From Paenibacillus sp. FSL A5-0031 (lineage in GTDB: Bacteria; Bacillota; Bacilli; Paenibacillales; Paenibacillaceae), in assembly GCF_001956295.1 (NCBI RefSeq), contig NZ_MRTD01000004.1:124001-188000 (forward strand): a stretch of 64,000 nucleotides of DNA, in the 5' to 3' direction. The position numbers were made by a program, and so were the translations under genes. How positions within the stretch are numbered: the first letter of the stretch is position 1; each line of letters begins with the position of its first letter. A model generated the notes under the pieces. The model searched no databases, was not told the DNA's origin, and was given only the letters and a program-made list of their open reading frames with translations. This document shows, piece by piece, positions 32,623 through 42,165 of the stretch.

Positions 32623-33579
32623 TTACACATCCCGTTCTAATAAATACCTCGCTGTAAACTGATCGGTAATGAGTACATTCGTGTAGCCGCCGCGCAGCGC
32701 GCCATAAATGCCATCTACCTTCTTCGCACCGCCCGCCACAAGTATCGACTGGTCCTTGCGCTTCAGTTCATCGAGACTGATTCCAATCGTGCGCTGGTTC
32801 ATGAGTGTTGAACAAATATTGCCTGTAATATCAATATAGCGTGAGCATATATCGCCAGCGGCCTTCTCGCGAATAATTTCCAGATCGGAATCTGTGAAAT
32901 AATTGGCTCTAATTAATACAGAATCATCCGTAGGGGCTCCCACGGTTACAACGGCAATATTAGAAAGCTTTCCTAGCTCCAAAATATTGCGGATATGGCG
33001 ATCCGATTCAATCGTCCGCTTGACAACCTCATGGTCAACAAGCGCCGGCAGCGGAATAAAGTAAGGAATCGTATGGAAAGCCTTGCCGAATAAATGAACA
33101 ATTTCATAAGCGTATGTATTGGTTTCCGAATGGCTAACCCCGCCGTTGAGCTGCACGACCTTAACGTCGCGAACCGGCTTATCCTTAAGCTGAGAAGCCA
33201 TTTGAAAGAGCGTCGTTCCCCACGTTGTCGCAATGATATCGCCATCTTTTACCGTATCGTATAAATAGTTCGCTGCCGCTTCGCCAATATACCTCTTTAC
33301 GATGCTGTCCTCATACTGCGGCACAGAAACGATAACCGCTTTTTTCAGCCCAAACTTCGCTTCCAAACGATTCGCCAGAACAAAATTGTTTTCGTTCGGG
33401 TGTACGATTTTTATTTGAACGTACCCCTCATCCTTCGCCTGCTGTAAAAATCTTGATATCGTAGGGCGCGATACCCCCAGCTTCTGGGCGATTTCTTCCT
33501 GATTATAATCCAGTTCATAATACAGCCTTGCTACATCAATCATTTTGCTAAGCTTATCATCCAGTCGATCATCAGCCAT
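32623..33579 (-). CDS. deoR: SorC/DeoR-type transcriptional regulator, similar to Bacillus DeoR
   Basis: 318 residues. N-terminal HTH YNQEEIAQKLGVSRPTISRFLQQAKDEGYVQI and the SorC-type sugar-phosphate-binding domain with VKDGDIIATTWGTTLFQ, VQLNGGVSHSETNTYA, GDICSRYIDITGNIC and ILVAGGAKKVDGIYGAL, all of which strongly recall Bacillus subtilis DeoR, the deoxyribose-5-phosphate-responsive repressor of deoxynucleoside catabolism. Its target operon (dra-nupC-pdp in B. subtilis) is not here, but the gene lies directly after a giant surface nuclease/nucleotidase, which would generate deoxynucleosides. The ribosome binding site is weak (AAGAGTG). Confidence 0.85.
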   Translation of the reverse strand: MADDRLDDKLSKMIDVARLYYELDYNQEEIAQKLGVSRPTISRFLQQAKDEGYVQIKIVHPNENNFVLANRLEAKFGLKKAVIVSVPQYEDSIVKRYIGEAAANYLYDTVKDGDIIATTWGTTLFQMASQLKDKPVRDVKVVQLNGGVSHSETNTYAYEIVHLFGKAFHTIPYFIPLPALVDHEVVKRTIESDRHIRNILELGKLSNIAVVTVGAPTDDSVLIRANYFTDSDLEIIREKAAGDICSRYIDITGNICSTLMNQRTIGISLDELKRKDQSILVAGGAKKVDGIYGALRGGYTNVLITDQFTARYLLERDV

Positions 33580-33696
33580 CCAAGTTTCACTCTTTCTATT
33601 TATGTCTAGAAATGCAAACGGTATCTACTCCCTCTAATTTAACATAGGTTTCAAATGAAGTGTCGCCTTCTTTGTATGAAAACAACAAATCTTACT

Positions 33697-33745
33697 AAAA
33701 AAAACGTCCCACCCCACTCTTAACAAGTGGAATGGGACGCTTTTG
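33697..33745 (-). terminator. Terminator of the surface nuclease gene
   Basis: Minus strand: GCGTCCCATTCCACT - short loop - AGAGTGGGGTGGGACG followed by TTTTTTTTAG. Located just past the stop of the giant gene. Confidence 0.92.
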
Positions 33746-33750
33746 CTTAA

Positions 33751-36700
33751 TTAAATTCCGTTTCTTCCTTCATACTCTAATGCGGACAAAATCAGTGTAA
33801 CCACATCTGCTCTTGTTGCATTTTTCTTAGGTGCAAATTTATTGCCGCCCATGCCTGCTACTAGTCCTTCGGCTTGTGCCGCAGCGATATAAGGACGTGC
33901 CCATACAGGGATGTCACTCAAATCAGCAAACGTCGGCTTCGCCTTCGGATCAACTTTAATGCCTAGTGCGCGAACAAGAATTACGGTCATTTCCGTTCTT
34001 GTTAATTCACTTGATGGTCGAAGCGTATTATCCTCGTAGCCTGCAATGACCTTATCTTCAATAAGCTGTGCAAAGAAGGAGCGTGCCCATGCAGGAACTT
34101 GATCTGCATCTGCAAAGTCCAGCTTGCTCGTCGACGATTCAAGCTTCAGCGCTCTGCCTACCATTGTAATAAATTGCGCTCTTGTTGCTGTGTCTCCAGG
34201 GTGGAACGTACCGTCTCCATACCCATTAACAAAACCAATTTCCACTGCCTTCGCAATAGCATCTGCCGCCCAGTGGCCGCGTACATCACTAAATGTGATG
34301 GATGGTGTCGGCGTTGGTGTCGTCACCGGCGGTGTCGTCGGTGTTGGCGTTGGTGTCGGCGTCGGTGTTGTCACCGGCGGTGTTGTTGGTGTTGGAGTAG
34401 GTGTTGGAACTACAACATTCACATCAACAATGCGTCCTTCAGTCGTTGCATTAATCGTACCTAGTTGATTGATATACTCCAAGAATACCTCGTAGTCAAC
34501 AATGTTCATTTCGTGCTGACGTCCAGCATCTTTGGCTTGCTTCATCGAGCGATAGAAATCGCCGCCATTAGCCATAAATGAGTTTGTTGCTACAAAATAA
34601 TAAGCGTTCAAATCAATTGCACTGTAGCTGCCATCTGCGTTTTTGATTTCAACCTTCGTAATGCGTTCGCCAGTTTGCTTAAGAATTCCGTCTGCATCCA
34701 AAATTTCTGGTTTCTTACTAGAATCGTAGTAGAAGCGCATGCCCGATACTTGCGGGAAGCGGCCTTGTCCTGTTTCGATTCCACTTACACCGTTCTCAAG
34801 CGCAGCAACAATTTCTTGCCCTGTCATACGAAGCGCTGTAAGGTTGTTTCCGAAAGGCATCACAGTAAGCAATTCACCCATCATGATGTCTCCATCTACT
34901 TTACCTTCAGCTGTCTTCTTAATCGAAGCGCGAATGCCGCCACCATTCTGAATCCCTACATAACCTTTTACATCTAATTCCTTTAATGCCTCATTGCTGT
35001 TTACAAAGCTTTTTACTTTGGAGACCATTCCGTCTGTCATTAGGTTTCCGAGATTGGTTTCCTTTGCTCGTGCAGAAGCACGTTCACCATCTAGGAACAC
35101 ATTTGTTTTGCCGATCACTTGTTTCTGAATACTCTCAACACCCGCACTATATGGCTTCAGCATTTCAACAGCTTCCGGGTCCGCTGCATAGCCGCTAACT
35201 GTAAGCAGCTTGCCATTCCATGCGGTCAATATCCCTTTGTTATTGAATTCGAGGTCCAAGCGGCCCAAATAATTGCCATACTCTTCTGCCTGTACAACGA
35301 GTGTCGGCTCTCCCGCAGCATGATATACAAGCGGTGCGTCAACCTTCGTGTGGCTATGTCCACCGACGATAACGTCGATGCCCGTAACCTTCTCAGCCAA
35401 TACTTTATCAAATTCATTTCCTAGATGCGTCAATGCCACAATCTTATTGATGCCTTCTTTTTCGAGCATTTTAACCGTTTCTTCAGCTTTCTTAATATAA
35501 TCCTCAAACACAATATTATCTCCTGGCGAAGCAAGGAATTTTGTGTCCTCCGTTGTTAAGCCGAATACGCCGATTTTTTGCCCGCCTTCATCCAATATAA
35601 TTGCGTCATAAATTTTACCTTTCGCAGCTGGTTTACCGATTGCCTGCTCAGATACAAGTCCGTTCATTGCAGGTTCCTTGCTGAAGTCAATATTGGAGCT
35701 TACAAACGGGAACTCCGCTTTTTTGATAAAATCAGCAAGTACGTTTGGACCTTTATCGAATTCGTGGTTTCCGAATACCATCGCGTCATAACCAATCTTG
35801 TTCATAAACTCCAAGTCCGCTTGACCAAGATATTTGTTGAAGAACAGCGTACCTGAGAATACATCACCTGCATCAAGCAAGATAGAGTCTTTTACTTCTG
35901 CACGAATTTCTTTAATCGCTGTAAAACGTTTTGCAATCGAATCAAGGTGAGCATGCGTGTCGTTCACATGCATAATCGTTAGCTTGAATGGATCGTTCTC
36001 ACCTGGAAGCGGCTCGCCTTTTAGATCAACAATCCGGCCCTCAACAGCAGAAGTTGCCGCCGTAATAGCTCCAAGCTTCTGAATGTAGTTCGTAAACACT
36101 TCGTAGTCCGGCAAATACAATAAGTTTACGCGTCCTTCTTTATAGGCCTTCTCAAGTGAAGCATAGAAATCTCCGCCTTTGGCCGTAAAAGCATTTGTCG
36201 CAACTTCATATTTTGCTTTCAAATCGATCGGAACGTAGCTATCTCCGTTTTTCACTTGAATGCGCACTACACGCTCGTTTACTGGTTTAGTCGAGTCATA
36301 GTCAAAACGCATTCCAGCGATATGCGGGAAGCGACCGTCCTTAGTCGTTGTAATCGTAGACACACCGTTTTCCATTGCGTCCTTGATTTCTTGGCCCGTT
36401 AAAGTGATCGTAACCAAATCGTTATTGAATGGAAGAACGGTTAATACTTCCCCTTGAGTGATCGGCCCCTCACTAATCGTTTCACGTATTCCGCCGCCAT
36501 TTTGCAGCGCAATGACCGCATTTGTTCCTGCCGCTTTCGCAGCTGCCAGCATACCGTCAGCGATCAAATTTCCAAGGTTCGTTTCTTTTGAACGAACATC
36601 AGCACGAAGGCCATTCAATATAACATCCGTATTTCCTACTACCGTTTTTGACATCTCAACAACGCCGGGCTTATACTTCGATTCTAAAATTTGTTTAGCT

Positions 36701-39700
36701 TCGGTATCCTCATCAATGTTAAATTCCTTACCTGTCATCGCATCGATGGATATCAGTTGATCATGCCATTTGGTTAGAATACCTTCATCGTTAAAGCTCA
36801 CTTCAAGCTTGCCAAGGAACTGGCCTTTTTCACCCGTTTGAACGATAAGCTTTGGTGCGCTCGGATCCGAATTGTCGACAACTGCTGCATCTAGTTTCGT
36901 ATGACTGTGTCCTCCGACAATGATATCGATACCTTGCACCGCTTTAGCAAGCTCCACATCTGCCTCATAACCAATGTGAGATAAAACAATGATTTTGTTA
37001 ATGCCTTTTCCTTGAAGCATAGCAACTGTCTCTTTGGCCTTCTCGACTGCATTTTCGAAAGTTACATCGCCCGGTGAAGCGATATTAGCCGTATCTTCCG
37101 TGGTAAGACCAATGATTCCGACTTTCGCACCATTAATATCTTTAATAAGTGCCGGATATATGGTTGCACCAACGGTTCCATTGCCAATTTCGTTTTTGAA
37201 CAATTCGTTCAAAACAACATCTTTCGAAAAATTCACATTTGATGAAACGAAAGGAAACGTTGCATTTTTAATAAAATCAGCAAGTACATTCGAATTTTTG
37301 TCAAATTCATGATTACCGAAGGTCATCGCATCGTATTTAACTAAATTCATAAATGCAAGGTCCGCTTGTCCCAGGTATTTGTTGAAATACAGCGAGCCTG
37401 AGAACACATCTCCAGCATCGACCAGAATCGGATTCTTCGAGCTTGCTTTCGCTTCCTTAATCGCCGTCACACGGCGTAAGATATTGTTCGGTACGCTCGT
37501 CGTATCTAAATCCAAATTCGCATGCGTATCATTTGTATGCAATACGGTCATTGCAAATTCTTTCTTTTTCTTAGCTGAAAGATCCAACTGCGCGAGAAGC
37601 GGATCATGATCGCTAACTCTGCCCTGTTCTGTAGAGAAATCTGCATTGACATGTACTACGTCGATTTCTGCTGTTGTCCCAATCGTTTTATCCACGAGAA
37701 TGTGATCAAGCGTTTGTGAATTACCGTCATAGATATACGAGTAACGCTCTGAAACTGGCAGCGTATCAACAAGATTTGTTAATTCATTGCCTTTAATTTT
37801 GTTCAATGTGCCTGAGAATTGGAAATCGTTAAAGTCGCCTAATACGACTACGCTTGCTTCAGGGTCTTTCGTTGTCAATTCCTTCACGAAGCTGTTAACA
37901 GCTTCCGCTTGCTTCGCGCGCTGCACTTCGCTGCTGCGAACAACCGGCTGAACATCGCCCCAAGGCTTGCCGTCTCCACCTTTTGAATTCAGATGGTTCG
38001 CAATCGCAACAACTCGTTTTCCTTGGAACATAAATTCTGCTACAAGCGGTTTACGAGATGAAGCAAATGTTGAAGCGTCATCAGAGCCAATACGGCCAGG
38101 ATTTTGCGTTAAGCCGCCAATTCCGTTTACTTTAATTGTTGATTTGTAATCGCCTTTCGTTCCTTGAGCAAGTGTTACACGGTCGGCTTGATATAAGAAG
38201 CCTACACGGATATTACCGCCAGGAGCGCCGCCATCTTTATTTCTCTCAGGAGCGATGTCTGTATAAGAATACGTAGGTCCGCCTTTTGCTTTAATCGCAT
38301 CAATCAGCGTTTTGAAGCTTTGTTCAGCATCCGTATTTTCGGTATCCTTTTCGCCATCGTTGTCTTGTACTTCCATTAAACCGATAATGTCTGGCTGCTT
38401 CATATTCGTTACAATAATTGAAGCTATTTTTGCAGCTTTAGCTGTTTGATCTGCGCTGAAGTTTTCCACATTAAATGTAGCAATCGTCAGCTTTTCCGCA
38501 TTCGGCACGATACTCGTTACCTTCTGGACGTTTGTACTGCGTACGATAGTTGGCAAAGCTTGTGTAGGCAACAGTTTATACAGATCACCAGCGTATTGAA
38601 TTACGCCAATAATATTGCCGTTAAATGCATCGCCAGTTTTAATCTCTGCACCAGCTGGCTTTGATCCGCCTACATACAGCTTCTGCGGGTTCAAGCTGCT
38701 ATCAATAGCAGACAAACCATTTCCTTGCAATACAATTCCGCCTACAGCGGTTTTCTCTGGATTGTTAGCACCATTATCAAACGTAATTGGAGTTACCGCA
38801 TTCGCGTAAGGTCCAGTAATCGTTGGATTTTTCACTTCAACGAGCATGCTCTCCAAACTCTCGAAGAAATCAATTGCATCGTTTTCTGGGTTGAACTTAC
38901 TGAAGCTGTCGGTATCGATCAGGTTAGGAATGATTCGACCGCCTGTTCCTACCAATGTAGCTTTAGGAAGCTGGTTATCGCTCGATACCTTAGTGATTGT
39001 TGATGCATTGATTTGCGTTACAGTCAAAGATGGACTGTTTCCAAATTCCTCTACAGTACCTGTGACTGATACTCCATCCTTAACAGCTAGACCATGTGCT
39101 GGCTTGTACACCTGAATAGCCTCGGACGTATTCGAATTCTCATCCTGATCCGCATCAGGTGCCTGCATGTAGAAGGAATTCGCGCTGACCGAAGTAATAA
39201 TACCAGTAACATTCGAAACCTTTACATTGGTATAGATCGATTTATGCGTCTCACCTTGAATTGTATGAATGGCAATACCATTCGTATTTTCTAATACTTT
39301 ATACGTAAACGTCGATACATCACTTGTCACTCCACCAGCTGTTACAACTGCTTTAATGACCATATCCGCATTTACAACAATGGCTTTCGTATAAAGCGTT
39401 CCTGTTGTAGCTGTAGGAACAGTTCCGTCTGTCGTGTAACGAATCACACCACCCGGAACTAGTGAGCTTAGCGATACAGCTCCTCCAGCGTTAATGCCGC
39501 CTGACGGAATGCTCGCTTGAACAGCCAACCGTTTCTCAACAATGTCGAGTGTATTACGCGGCAATAATTCCAATCCTACACTGGAATGGAACGTCATAAC
39601 GCCAGTAACCTGCTCGAAAGTTTTACCTGCCACGAACGAAGCATCGGAAGAATAAATAATAACTTTGCCGCCATTCACAGCATCGGTAGCTGTAACAACG

Positions 39701-40995
39701 CCGCTGGCAACACTTTCAACTTTAATATTTTTGACTTGAACCAAACGACCTTCGAATTTGTTGCGATTTTCAGTCGTTTTGCCAAAGCTCGAAGAATCAA
39801 CAACGATCTGATCTGGAATAGGAGCAGAACCCGTTACTTTTGCATTTTCAGCAGATGCCTCCAATTGAAGCAATCCCGAAAATTCAGTCAGCTTGCCGTA
39901 AGCCTCAATCATGTCGCCCGGTTGTGCGGAGACGCTGTTTGGAACTCTGACAATAATGCCTCCGTTTTGATCCTGTACAAAAAGATTTACAAAAGCGCCT
40001 GAATCCGCTCGATGTGTTACAACACCACTAAGCGTTACGCTTGTACCAAGTGCAGCCGCACGTGCTTGCGCGATAGTCACTAGTGTAGATATCGTATAAG
40101 AATATTCACGCAAAGCACTATTTGGAAAACCTTCTTTTTTGGCATAAGTATGAACCGTTGTAGGCGCATCAATTTTAATTTCTGTTACATTCGGTTGATA
40201 CCATGTAAAGTCCTCTGGAGCAACTTGCGTTTCTCCTGCACCGTATACACTGTAGTAAACACTAGCGCCAACCGTTGGCGTCGAGAGCTTAATGATTGTA
40301 CCCGGAAGTACAGCTCCTTCGTTTACGTCTGGCGTTACTGCTTCAACATCAACAGCGACAACACCGTATGTGGAGTTGCGCGGGTCGGGTGTTAGAATGT
40401 CAAAGTCCGCGGAGTTATTATCTGTATCCTTCCCGCGGCTGTCACTTGCTGCTCCTGTATCTGCTTTACGAATGGCAGCTTTTGAGCTGGATAAAGCTGC
40501 TGTTGGCTGCTTTTCAGATTCGTTCGCTGCTCCGTAACCAATAAAGTCAATCTTATCTGATGTTTTGTTTAACAGTTCTACTTTCCCATCAGAGACGCTC
40601 ATTGCCAATGTCCCTACAACATCAGGTGTTGGAAGGCTTGCTCCCACGGCAGCGTTACTCGCTTGTTGAATTAGAAAGTAGCCTTTTGATTTAATAGTCC
40701 CTGTTAAATTTGTTGTATTTCCAACTGTGAAGGCACCTTCTTTACTTGCGTATCGAACGCTCCAACCTGTCAATACAACGTCTTTATTCGTCGGATTATA
40801 CAATTCGATAAAATCATTTCTCAGTGTTGCTCCGCTGTTCCCCCCACCGCCATACACTTGTGAAATAACGATATTATCTCCTGCAGGCGACGCCTGAACC
40901 GGCGCACCTAAGCTGCCGAGCGTACCTCCAACCAAAAGAAGAGCCGCTAACAGCATGCAAGCTTTTCTTTGTATTCGTATGACCAATTTGTGCAT
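33751..40995 (-). CDS. Giant SLH-anchored extracellular nuclease / duplicated 5'-nucleotidase
   Basis: 2414 residues. Signal peptide 1-35 (cleavage near VQASPAG); lamin-tail domain about 40-165 (NIVISQVYGGGGNSGATLRNDFIELYN); chitobiase-like and OB-fold segments to about 830; an endonuclease/exonuclease/phosphatase domain about 830-1130 (IATFNVENFS, GDFNDF, SDHDPLLAQL); a metallophosphoesterase plus 5'-nucleotidase C-domain about 1143-1655 (LHTNDTHANLD, GNHEFD, GGHSHT, QNGGGIR); a second such module about 1668-2188 (MHVNDTHAHLD); a Pro-Thr linker; and three SLH motifs (about 2235-2414). It would degrade DNA/RNA and dephosphorylate nucleotides at the cell wall, like YhcR of B. subtilis but with two nucleotidase modules. 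Start at 40995 (GGAGAGGGG upstream); a longer ORF to 41049 is less likely. Confidence 0.9.
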   Translation of the reverse strand: MHKLVIRIQRKACMLLAALLLVGGTLGSLGAPVQASPAGDNIVISQVYGGGGNSGATLRNDFIELYNPTNKDVVLTGWSVRYASKEGAFTVGNTTNLTGTIKSKGYFLIQQASNAAVGASLPTPDVVGTLAMSVSDGKVELLNKTSDKIDFIGYGAANESEKQPTAALSSSKAAIRKADTGAASDSRGKDTDNNSADFDILTPDPRNSTYGVVAVDVEAVTPDVNEGAVLPGTIIKLSTPTVGASVYYSVYGAGETQVAPEDFTWYQPNVTEIKIDAPTTVHTYAKKEGFPNSALREYSYTISTLVTIAQARAAALGTSVTLSGVVTHRADSGAFVNLFVQDQNGGIIVRVPNSVSAQPGDMIEAYGKLTEFSGLLQLEASAENAKVTGSAPIPDQIVVDSSSFGKTTENRNKFEGRLVQVKNIKVESVASGVVTATDAVNGGKVIIYSSDASFVAGKTFEQVTGVMTFHSSVGLELLPRNTLDIVEKRLAVQASIPSGGINAGGAVSLSSLVPGGVIRYTTDGTVPTATTGTLYTKAIVVNADMVIKAVVTAGGVTSDVSTFTYKVLENTNGIAIHTIQGETHKSIYTNVKVSNVTGIITSVSANSFYMQAPDADQDENSNTSEAIQVYKPAHGLAVKDGVSVTGTVEEFGNSPSLTVTQINASTITKVSSDNQLPKATLVGTGGRIIPNLIDTDSFSKFNPENDAIDFFESLESMLVEVKNPTITGPYANAVTPITFDNGANNPEKTAVGGIVLQGNGLSAIDSSLNPQKLYVGGSKPAGAEIKTGDAFNGNIIGVIQYAGDLYKLLPTQALPTIVRSTNVQKVTSIVPNAEKLTIATFNVENFSADQTAKAAKIASIIVTNMKQPDIIGLMEVQDNDGEKDTENTDAEQSFKTLIDAIKAKGGPTYSYTDIAPERNKDGGAPGGNIRVGFLYQADRVTLAQGTKGDYKSTIKVNGIGGLTQNPGRIGSDDASTFASSRKPLVAEFMFQGKRVVAIANHLNSKGGDGKPWGDVQPVVRSSEVQRAKQAEAVNSFVKELTTKDPEASVVVLGDFNDFQFSGTLNKIKGNELTNLVDTLPVSERYSYIYDGNSQTLDHILVDKTIGTTAEIDVVHVNADFSTEQGRVSDHDPLLAQLDLSAKKKKEFAMTVLHTNDTHANLDLDTTSVPNNILRRVTAIKEAKASSKNPILVDAGDVFSGSLYFNKYLGQADLAFMNLVKYDAMTFGNHEFDKNSNVLADFIKNATFPFVSSNVNFSKDVVLNELFKNEIGNGTVGATIYPALIKDINGAKVGIIGLTTEDTANIASPGDVTFENAVEKAKETVAMLQGKGINKIIVLSHIGYEADVELAKAVQGIDIIVGGHSHTKLDAAVVDNSDPSAPKLIVQTGEKGQFLGKLEVSFNDEGILTKWHDQLISIDAMTGKEFNIDEDTEAKQILESKYKPGVVEMSKTVVGNTDVILNGLRADVRSKETNLGNLIADGMLAAAKAAGTNAVIALQNGGGIRETISEGPITQGEVLTVLPFNNDLVTITLTGQEIKDAMENGVSTITTTKDGRFPHIAGMRFDYDSTKPVNERVVRIQVKNGDSYVPIDLKAKYEVATNAFTAKGGDFYASLEKAYKEGRVNLLYLPDYEVFTNYIQKLGAITAATSAVEGRIVDLKGEPLPGENDPFKLTIMHVNDTHAHLDSIAKRFTAIKEIRAEVKDSILLDAGDVFSGTLFFNKYLGQADLEFMNKIGYDAMVFGNHEFDKGPNVLADFIKKAEFPFVSSNIDFSKEPAMNGLVSEQAIGKPAAKGKIYDAIILDEGGQKIGVFGLTTEDTKFLASPGDNIVFEDYIKKAEETVKMLEKEGINKIVALTHLGNEFDKVLAEKVTGIDVIVGGHSHTKVDAPLVYHAAGEPTLVVQAEEYGNYLGRLDLEFNNKGILTAWNGKLLTVSGYAADPEAVEMLKPYSAGVESIQKQVIGKTNVFLDGERASARAKETNLGNLMTDGMVSKVKSFVNSNEALKELDVKGYVGIQNGGGIRASIKKTAEGKVDGDIMMGELLTVMPFGNNLTALRMTGQEIVAALENGVSGIETGQGRFPQVSGMRFYYDSSKKPEILDADGILKQTGERITKVEIKNADGSYSAIDLNAYYFVATNSFMANGGDFYRSMKQAKDAGRQHEMNIVDYEVFLEYINQLGTINATTEGRIVDVNVVVPTPTPTPTTPPVTTPTPTPTPTPTTPPVTTPTPTPSITFSDVRGHWAADAIAKAVEIGFVNGYGDGTFHPGDTATRAQFITMVGRALKLESSTSKLDFADADQVPAWARSFFAQLIEDKVIAGYEDNTLRPSSELTRTEMTVILVRALGIKVDPKAKPTFADLSDIPVWARPYIAAAQAEGLVAGMGGNKFAPKKNATRADVVTLILSALEYEGRNGI
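34296..34420. repeat. Pro-Thr-coding minisatellite in the SLH linker
   Basis: Within the giant gene, GGTGTTGGCGTTGGTGTC-type hexamer and larger repeats encode alternating Thr-Pro with two TTPPVTTPTP units. Such repeats are prone to slippage and length change between strains. Confidence 0.75.
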
Positions 40996-40999
40996 CCTA

Positions 41000-42160
41000 C
41001 ATTTTCCCCTCTCCACAACCATTAATGAATAAAATAGTTTACCCAACAATTAGATTAGCTACAAAGTGTAATCACAACATCAAAATGAAATTAAGTTCTC
41101 GTAAACATGCACATTTGTTCATAGATGGCAATAAAAAATCCCCTTACTCCAAAAGCATGCATAACATCCGTGAACAGACTATTTGCATTGATGAAGGAAG
41201 GGGATTTCAACTTCGGGCCCAAAGTTTATGAACCATCTACTTTTAAATGTAATGTAAACTAACACAAGACTTTATGGAGAGTATACAACGGAACATTTTT
41301 CCTGTCAATTGGTAGAAGGATTTGTTTTAAACAGACTGAAATTGTGTTTTAAGTACCATGTACATAACTTAACATGTAACTTTAATGGGTCATTTTGTCT
41401 ATTTTATAAATGCCGAAGTGGTTCTTTCCGTATATTCAAGCTTAATGTTACAATATTTTCAAATACTTAAGCGTGCCTAGAGATGTGTTGCCCTTCTAAT
41501 TTCTCTACGAAACTCCTATTAATATGTCGAAAGATACGATATTCATAGGATTTAATAGCAAAAATAAAGGCTTATCGAAATAGTTTGAAAATGAAAGGAT
41601 GGGCAATAGTTCCCCACAACTGAAAACTAACGAACACCAAACACCTTATTTGCTTTAAAATGCTACCTTTTTAGTTCTAACGAACCTAGGGAGCTTTAAT
41701 AGACCTCAATTGATGTAAATGAGCTCTTTTTTACGCATATAACGTTATCTGAGTTCGTTAGAATTTATTTAGGACCTGATTATTGCAAATAGCAGCATAT
41801 AGGTTCGTTAGAATTCAGTTTATGCTCGTTGCTTCTAGGCTAGGCAGAATTCAATCTCTGCTCGTTGCTTCTGAGTTCAATAGCATTCAGTATCTGCTCG
41901 TTACTTCTGGGTTCACTAGAATTCAGTCTCTGCTCGTTACTTCTGGGTTCATTAGCATTCAGTTTATGCTCGTTACTTCTGGGTTCGTTAGAATTCAGTC
42001 GCTGCTCGTTACTTCTGGGTTCATTAGCATTCAGTCTCTGCTCGTTGCTTCTGGTTTCATTAGCATTCAGTCACTGCTCGTTGCTCCTATATTCATCAGA
42101 ACCAGCCGCCCCAAACCCAACAAGCACTACTCTCTACAATAAATCCACATTCACAGGTGA
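41000..42160. other. 1.1-kb intergenic region upstream of the giant gene
   Basis: AT-rich. It contains the promoter region of the nuclease gene, an inverted repeat of AATCCCCTT (41136-41145) with AAGGGGATT (41196-41206), a PhoP-box-like TTACAT/TTATGT arrangement (41357-41388), dispersed CTAACGAAC motifs (from about 41628) and the 36-nt tandem array. Two overlapping frames stay open through the array but neither has convincing coding features. Confidence 0.55.
41802..42090. repeat. Tandem array of exact 36-nt period (eight units)
   Basis: GCTCGTT recurs at 41824, 41860, 41896, 41932, 41968, 42004, 42040 and 42076, every step exactly 36. The unit reads roughly GTTCATTAGCATTCAGTCTC TGCTCGTTACTTCTGG, with variation mainly at three or four positions. 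Because 36 is a multiple of three, two frames remain open (12-residue peptide repeats), but no ribosome binding site or codon bias supports translation. Not a CRISPR: there are no unique spacers. Confidence 0.88.
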
Positions 42161-42165
42161 TTACT

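Noticed and set aside
34099..34468. Plus-strand ORFs of 114-121 codons in the Pro-Thr linker
   Set aside because: Antisense shadows of the repetitive linker of the giant gene, consisting of Gly-Val or Arg-Cys repeats.
41802..42090. CRISPR-like array
   Set aside because: The whole 36-nt unit is conserved; there are no unique spacers and no cas genes.
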